From positions 1 to 16,592 of the forward strand of contig CALEJW010000083.1 of assembly GCA_937898635.1 (NCBI GenBank): a stretch of DNA of 16,592 bases. The letters are read 5' to 3'. The DNA is from an uncultured Pseudomonadota bacterium. Lineage in GTDB: Bacteria > Pseudomonadota > Gammaproteobacteria > Burkholderiales > Usitatibacteraceae. The number at the start of each line of letters is the position of its first letter. Within the stretch, counting starts at the first letter, position 1. This document shows, piece after piece, positions 14,216-16,592 of this stretch. The notes under the pieces are model-generated. The model was not told where the DNA came from and did no database searches. It saw nothing but the letters and a program-made list of their open reading frames with translations. A program made the translations under genes and the position numbers.

Positions 14216-16592
14216 TCAGGCCGCCGCGGCCTGCCGGGCGTAGCGCGCGATCAGCTGGAGGAGCTGCTCCTCCTGGTAGGGCTTGCCCATGTACTCGTTC
14301 ACGCCGAGCTCCAGGGCGCGATTGCGGTGCTTGTCCGCCGTGCGCGAGGTGATCATGATGATCGGGATGGTGCGCGTGGCCTCGTCGGCGCGCACGTTCC
14401 TCGCGAACTCGAAGCCGTCCATGCGCGGCATCTCGACGTCGAGCAGGATCAGGTCGGGGCGCAGGTCCTGCAGTTGCTGCAGCGCGTCCACGCCGTCCTT
14501 CGCCGTGACGAACTCGTAGCCCTCGCGAACGAGCATCCGCCCGGTGATCTTCCTCACCGTGAGGGAGTCGTCCACCACCATCACCACCGGCGCGGCCGCC
14601 TTCGCCGGGGCCGGGGCGACGGGAGCCGGCACGCTCGCGACCGGGACGATGTCGCCGGCGGCGCCCCCGCGGTGCACGAGGTTCACGGGGTTCAGGATCA
14701 GCACCACCTGCCCGTTGCCGAGCACCGTCGCCCCGGCCACCCCCGGGAGTCGCGCGAGCTGCGGGCCGATGGTCTTCACCACGACTTCGCGGTTGCCCAC
14801 GATCTCGTCGACGCGCACCGCCGCGCGCTGCAGGCCGCTCTTGAGGAGGAGCACCGGGATCTGCCGGGGCGGCACGGCGCTGCCGGACTCCCCCAGCAGG
14901 GCCGCGAGCGAACGCAGGGGATAGCGGTTGTCCTTCCACGCGATCTCGCCCCGCTCGGCCGCCTCCGCATGGGACTTCGCCTTCAGCTCGAGCACCTGCT
15001 CGATCAGGACGGAGGGCACCGCGTAAAGGCTCGCTCCCGCGCGCACCATCAGGGCCTGGCTCACCGCGAGGGTGAGCGGCAGGGTGATCGTGAAGGTGGT
15101 GCCGCTGCTTTTCGCCGAGACGAGCTCCAGGCGCCCGCCGAGCGACGTGATCTCGCTCTTCACGACGTCCATGCCGACGCCGCGGCCGGCCACCTGGGTG
15201 ATCTCCTTCGCGGTGGAGAATCCCGGCCAGAAGATGAACTGGGCGAGCGCGACGTCCGGCAGCTCCTCGCTCGAATCGAGGAACCCCATCTCGACCGCGC
15301 GCTCCCGGATGCGCCCGTAGTCCAGGCCGGCCCCGTCGTCCGTCACCGTGAGGACCACCTCGTTGCCGCGCTGCACGGCGTCGATCGCGATCTCGCCGAT
15401 GTCGGGCTTGCCGGCCGCGACGCGCGCCTGCGGAAACTCGATGCCGTGGGCCACGGCGTTCCTCAGCAGGTGCTCGAAGGGGGCGGTGATCTTCTCCAGC
15501 ACCGAGCGGTCGAGCTCGACGCGGATGCCCTTCAGCTCCAGGTTCGCCTTCTTGCCCACGTCCTTCGCCGTCTGGCGCACGACCCGGTAGAAGCGGTCCG
15601 CCAGGTTGGCGAGGGGCACGAGCCGCACGCCCATGAGGCCCTGCTGCAGGTCCCGGTTCAGGCGCGCCTGCTGCAGGATCGCGAGCTCCGCCTCGTCGAG
15701 GTTCTTCTGCAGGCCCTGCTGCAGCGTGATCACGTCCGCCAGCGACTCGGTGAGGAAGCGCGTGAGCTCCTGCATGCGCGTGAAGCGGTCGAACTCGAGC
15801 GGGTCGAAGGCGCCGCCGTGCTCCTCCTGCTCCTTCAGCCGGCTCTGCATCTGCCCCTCGGAGGCGATCTCGATCTCGCGCATCTGCGAGCGCATCCGCG
15901 CGACGTTCTCCGCGAGGTCCGAGAGCGCGCGGCGGAACGCGGCCATCTCGCCCTCGATCCGCGAGCGCGCGATCGAGAGCTCGCCCGCCTCGTTCACGAA
16001 CTGGTCGACGAGGTCGGCGTTCACCCTGAGGAGCGCGGTTCGCGCCTCGCGCAGTTCCGGGGGCATCCCCTGCTGCATCGCCACCGTCTCCGCGGCCGCG
16101 GCCATCACCGCGAGCGGCGTCGGCTTGTCCTTCTGCTGCTCGAAGACCGCGGCAGGGGGGATTTCGAGGGGCACCAGGTCCTGGAGGTCCTCGCCGCGCG
16201 CCAGGCGCTCCAGCGCGACGGAGAAGCGGTCCACCCGGTCCTCGGCCTCCTCGAAGTCGGGAAGCGCGGGCGAGCCCGACGCGGCCATCGCGGCCACGCG
16301 GGTTTCGAGCACGTGGGCGAGCTCGCCCAGGCGCATGAGCCCCGTCATTCGCGCGCTGCCCTTGAGCGTGTGGAGGTTGCGCTGCAGGTCGGCGGCGGGC
16401 GCCAGGTCGGCGGGATTGGCCTTCCAGCGCCGCACGCCGTCGCTCACCGCGGGCAGGAGCTCTCGGGCCTCGTCGAGGAAGATCGGCAGCAGGTCGAGGT
16501 CGACGTCGTCCTTGATCTTGCGCTGGTCCTTGCCCGCCTCGAAGGGCTGCTGCGGCGCCTGCTCCGCGGGCTCCGGCGGGAGGTCGGGCGGC
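14216..16592 (-). CDS. CheA/response-regulator hybrid histidine kinase (ChpA/PilL type), N-terminus beyond window
   Basis: The frame is open to the right edge, giving the last 791 residues of a larger protein. In fragment numbering: a Pro/Gln-rich linker (1-20); an HPt domain with DDVDLDLLPIFLDEA and phospho-acceptor His74 in NLHTLKGS; helical dimerisation region (~190-345); HATPase with N-box LLRNAVAHG (375-383), G1 DDGAGLD (418-424) and G2 GRGVGMDVV (469-477); a CheW-like domain (~507-645); a Pro/Ala linker; and a C-terminal receiver (~668-785) with acidic pair in MVVDDS, Asp718 in LLDVEMPRMDG and Lys770. This HPt-kinase-CheW-receiver order is that of ChpA/PilL, which controls type IV pilus twitching. 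More HPt domains are expected upstream. The N-box has Ala where classical CheA has Asp (DHG). Ends in RQAAAA, over a hairpin. Confidence 0.92.
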   Translation of the reverse strand, partial: PPDLPPEPAEQAPQQPFEAGKDQRKIKDDVDLDLLPIFLDEARELLPAVSDGVRRWKANPADLAPAADLQRNLHTLKGSARMTGLMRLGELAHVLETRVAAMAASGSPALPDFEEAEDRVDRFSVALERLARGEDLQDLVPLEIPPAAVFEQQKDKPTPLAVMAAAAETVAMQQGMPPELREARTALLRVNADLVDQFVNEAGELSIARSRIEGEMAAFRRALSDLAENVARMRSQMREIEIASEGQMQSRLKEQEEHGGAFDPLEFDRFTRMQELTRFLTESLADVITLQQGLQKNLDEAELAILQQARLNRDLQQGLMGVRLVPLANLADRFYRVVRQTAKDVGKKANLELKGIRVELDRSVLEKITAPFEHLLRNAVAHGIEFPQARVAAGKPDIGEIAIDAVQRGNEVVLTVTDDGAGLDYGRIRERAVEMGFLDSSEELPDVALAQFIFWPGFSTAKEITQVAGRGVGMDVVKSEITSLGGRLELVSAKSSGTTFTITLPLTLAVSQALMVRAGASLYAVPSVLIEQVLELKAKSHAEAAERGEIAWKDNRYPLRSLAALLGESGSAVPPRQIPVLLLKSGLQRAAVRVDEIVGNREVVVKTIGPQLARLPGVAGATVLGNGQVVLILNPVNLVHRGGAAGDIVPVASVPAPVAPAPAKAAAPVVMVVDDSLTVRKITGRMLVREGYEFVTAKDGVDALQQLQDLRPDLILLDVEMPRMDGFEFARNVRADEATRTIPIIMITSRTADKHRNRALELGVNEYMGKPYQEEQLLQLIARYARQAAAA
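14217..14233. terminator. Hairpin at the convergent ends of uppP and the CheA hybrid
   Basis: CAGGCCG (14217-14223) and CGGCCTG (14227-14233) form a perfect 7-bp stem with a 3-nt loop, overlapping the kinase stop codon and its terminal Ala codons. It starts 20 bp after the uppP stop. There is no T-run on either side. Ala-codon composition could produce it by chance, so confidence is modest. Confidence 0.35.

Overview
The window is a stretch of ordinary, densely packed chromosome from a very GC-rich Gram-negative bacterium (roughly 70% G+C judged by eye). The LPS core genes (waaC, waaA), a TolC-type outer-membrane factor, the pcm-like/rhodanese/tolC order, a ChpA/PilL-type CheA hybrid and the GC-rich TPP riboswitch in front of thiC together suggest a betaproteobacterium. 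I cannot name the genus. I see no tRNA, rRNA, CRISPR array, insertion sequence, prophage gene or clear sign of recent transfer.

Layout. (1) Positions 1-1810, minus strand: a WaaE/KdtX-like family 2 glycosyltransferase, then rfbB (dTDP-glucose 4,6-dehydratase), which runs off the left edge; the two genes overlap by 4 bp. (2) 1904-4152, plus strand: waaC and waaA, overlapping in TGATG, divergent from block 1 across a 93-bp promoter region. (3) 4127-6497, minus strand: pcm-like methyltransferase, rhodanese and tolC; the ends of waaA and tolC overlap by 26 bp inside an inverted repeat. (4) 6565-10248, minus strand: a four-gene export operon (TetR regulator, HlyD-type adaptor, ABC ATPase, ABC-2 permease) resembling a reduced ybiH-ybhGFSR, with a good sigma-70 promoter and an overlapping palindrome. 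(5) 10344-12416, plus strand: TPP riboswitch, a hairpin covering the ribosome binding site, and thiC. (6) 12518-13309, plus strand: a secreted protein joining a cytochrome P460-family c-haem domain to a type-1 copper (cupredoxin) domain, with a TTG start. (7) 13391-14197, plus strand: uppP. (8) 14216-16592, minus strand: the C-terminal 791 residues of a CheA/response-regulator hybrid that runs off the right edge.

How the genes work together. Much of the window serves the cell envelope: rhamnose precursor synthesis, Kdo/heptose core assembly, recycling of the undecaprenyl carrier, outer-membrane export (TolC plus a tripartite-type ABC pump) and probably type IV pilus signalling. thiC is a separate thiamine unit controlled by TPP. 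The P460-cupredoxin protein is the least expected item: it has a complete c-haem motif and a complete set of blue-copper ligands in one periplasmic chain, while the lysine that cross-links the haem in classical P460 appears to be absent.

No stretch longer than about 255 bp lacks a coding gene. The longest (10249-10502) is filled by two opposed promoters, a palindrome and the riboswitch. Many very long open frames lie opposite or out of phase with these genes; I treat them as by-products of high G+C.
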